Of a DNA stretch of 64,000 nucleotides, positions 63,942-64,000 are shown piece by piece (the first letter of the stretch is position 1; every line of letters starts with the position of its first letter). Location of the stretch: NCBI GenBank assembly GCA_902543405.1, contig CACBYC010000001.1, forward strand, positions 1-64,000, read 5' to 3'. The DNA comes from an uncultured Pelagibacteraceae bacterium. Its GTDB lineage: Bacteria > Pseudomonadota > Alphaproteobacteria > Pelagibacterales > Pelagibacteraceae. The position numbers and the translations under genes were made by a program. Below the pieces are notes generated by a model. It had not been told where the DNA came from. It did no database searches and saw nothing but the letters and a program-made list of their open reading frames with translations.

Positions 63942-64000
63942 TTCTGTTAATTCTTGATTTAATGGCTCTTCTACCACTGGTTTTTCCTCAACCTTCTGTG
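63939..64000 (-). CDS. C-terminal end of an unidentified acidic protein (runs off the right edge)
   Basis: The last 19 complete codons encode QKVEEKPVVEEPLNQELTE before TAA. The Glu/Pro/Val-rich tail is low complexity and gives no family. The frame is open to the window edge and its stop sits in the T run of the opposite terminator. I cannot assign a function. Confidence 0.5.
   Translation of the reverse strand, partial: QKVEEKPVVEEPLNQELTE

Overview
The window looks like chromosome from a Pelagibacterales (SAR11-type) alphaproteobacterium. It is very AT-rich and Lys/Asn/Ile-heavy in its proteins. It is packed almost end to end with housekeeping genes, has no gene-free stretch above about 270 bases, and shows no insertion sequence, prophage, CRISPR array or obviously foreign island. 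Several neighbourhoods are classic for alphaproteobacteria: DUF3576 lipoprotein-leuS, grpE-dnaK-dnaJ, fur-miaB-phoH-ybeY-lnt-metK, nusA-infB-rbfA-rpsO-pnp, irr facing fabA-fabB-fabI, coaBC-ubiB-ubiE facing mutM, rpsT-dnaA-dnaN, lysA-lipoprotein-argH facing a TlpA-like gene, and coq7-dsbB-dedA. The taxonomic call is an inference from composition and gene order.

Layout. 1-2.5 kb: partial leuS, a lipoprotein and a porin with a strong terminator. 2.5-9.3 kb: a ThiE-like gene, yggS, a YkuD-domain gene, an orphan winged-helix regulator, a TPR-methyltransferase, a tiny ArfA-like ribosome-rescue gene, a PfkB kinase, nth and dapB. 9.4-18.7 kb: two exported proteins, the chaperone operon ending in a 33-residue membrane peptide, rdgB, and an lpoA/rsmI/dolP-like envelope group. 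18.7-31.4 kb: malic enzyme, murJ, trpS, nfuA, two cell-wall hydrolase-type genes, a severely shortened tsaB, a Fur-family gene, miaB, phoH, ybeY and lnt. 31.4-39.6 kb: metK and the nusA-to-pnp translation operon. 39.6-45.8 kb: msrB, the fab operon, irr and a rubrerythrin/Fe-S oxidoreductase/DUF3501 operon. 45.7-64 kb: moeB/thiF, dut, coaBC, ubiB, ubiE, mutM, rpsT, dnaA, dnaN, plsC, lysA, argH, redox and esterase genes, coq7, dsbB, dedA, tRNA-Leu, an acyl-CoA synthetase and a 27-residue polylysine peptide.

The theme is compaction. Divergent genes share start-codon bases, convergent genes interlock their stop codons, one terminator is partly coding, rpsT appears almost leaderless, and an mRNA begins 7 bases after a tRNA. 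Genes often found in these operons (hrcA, rimP, trmB, ylxR, truB, rimI) are missing from their usual places. Several genes too short for routine ORF calling are supported by sequence: an ArfA-like factor, two membrane peptides, an LptM-like lipoprotein and a polylysine peptide.

The most system-like locus is the rubrerythrin operon. It has a near-consensus promoter, and matching Irr-type operator candidates lie in front of both irr and rubrerythrin. A GC-rich hairpin lies between its first two genes. It suggests an iron/haem-controlled peroxide or electron-transfer module.
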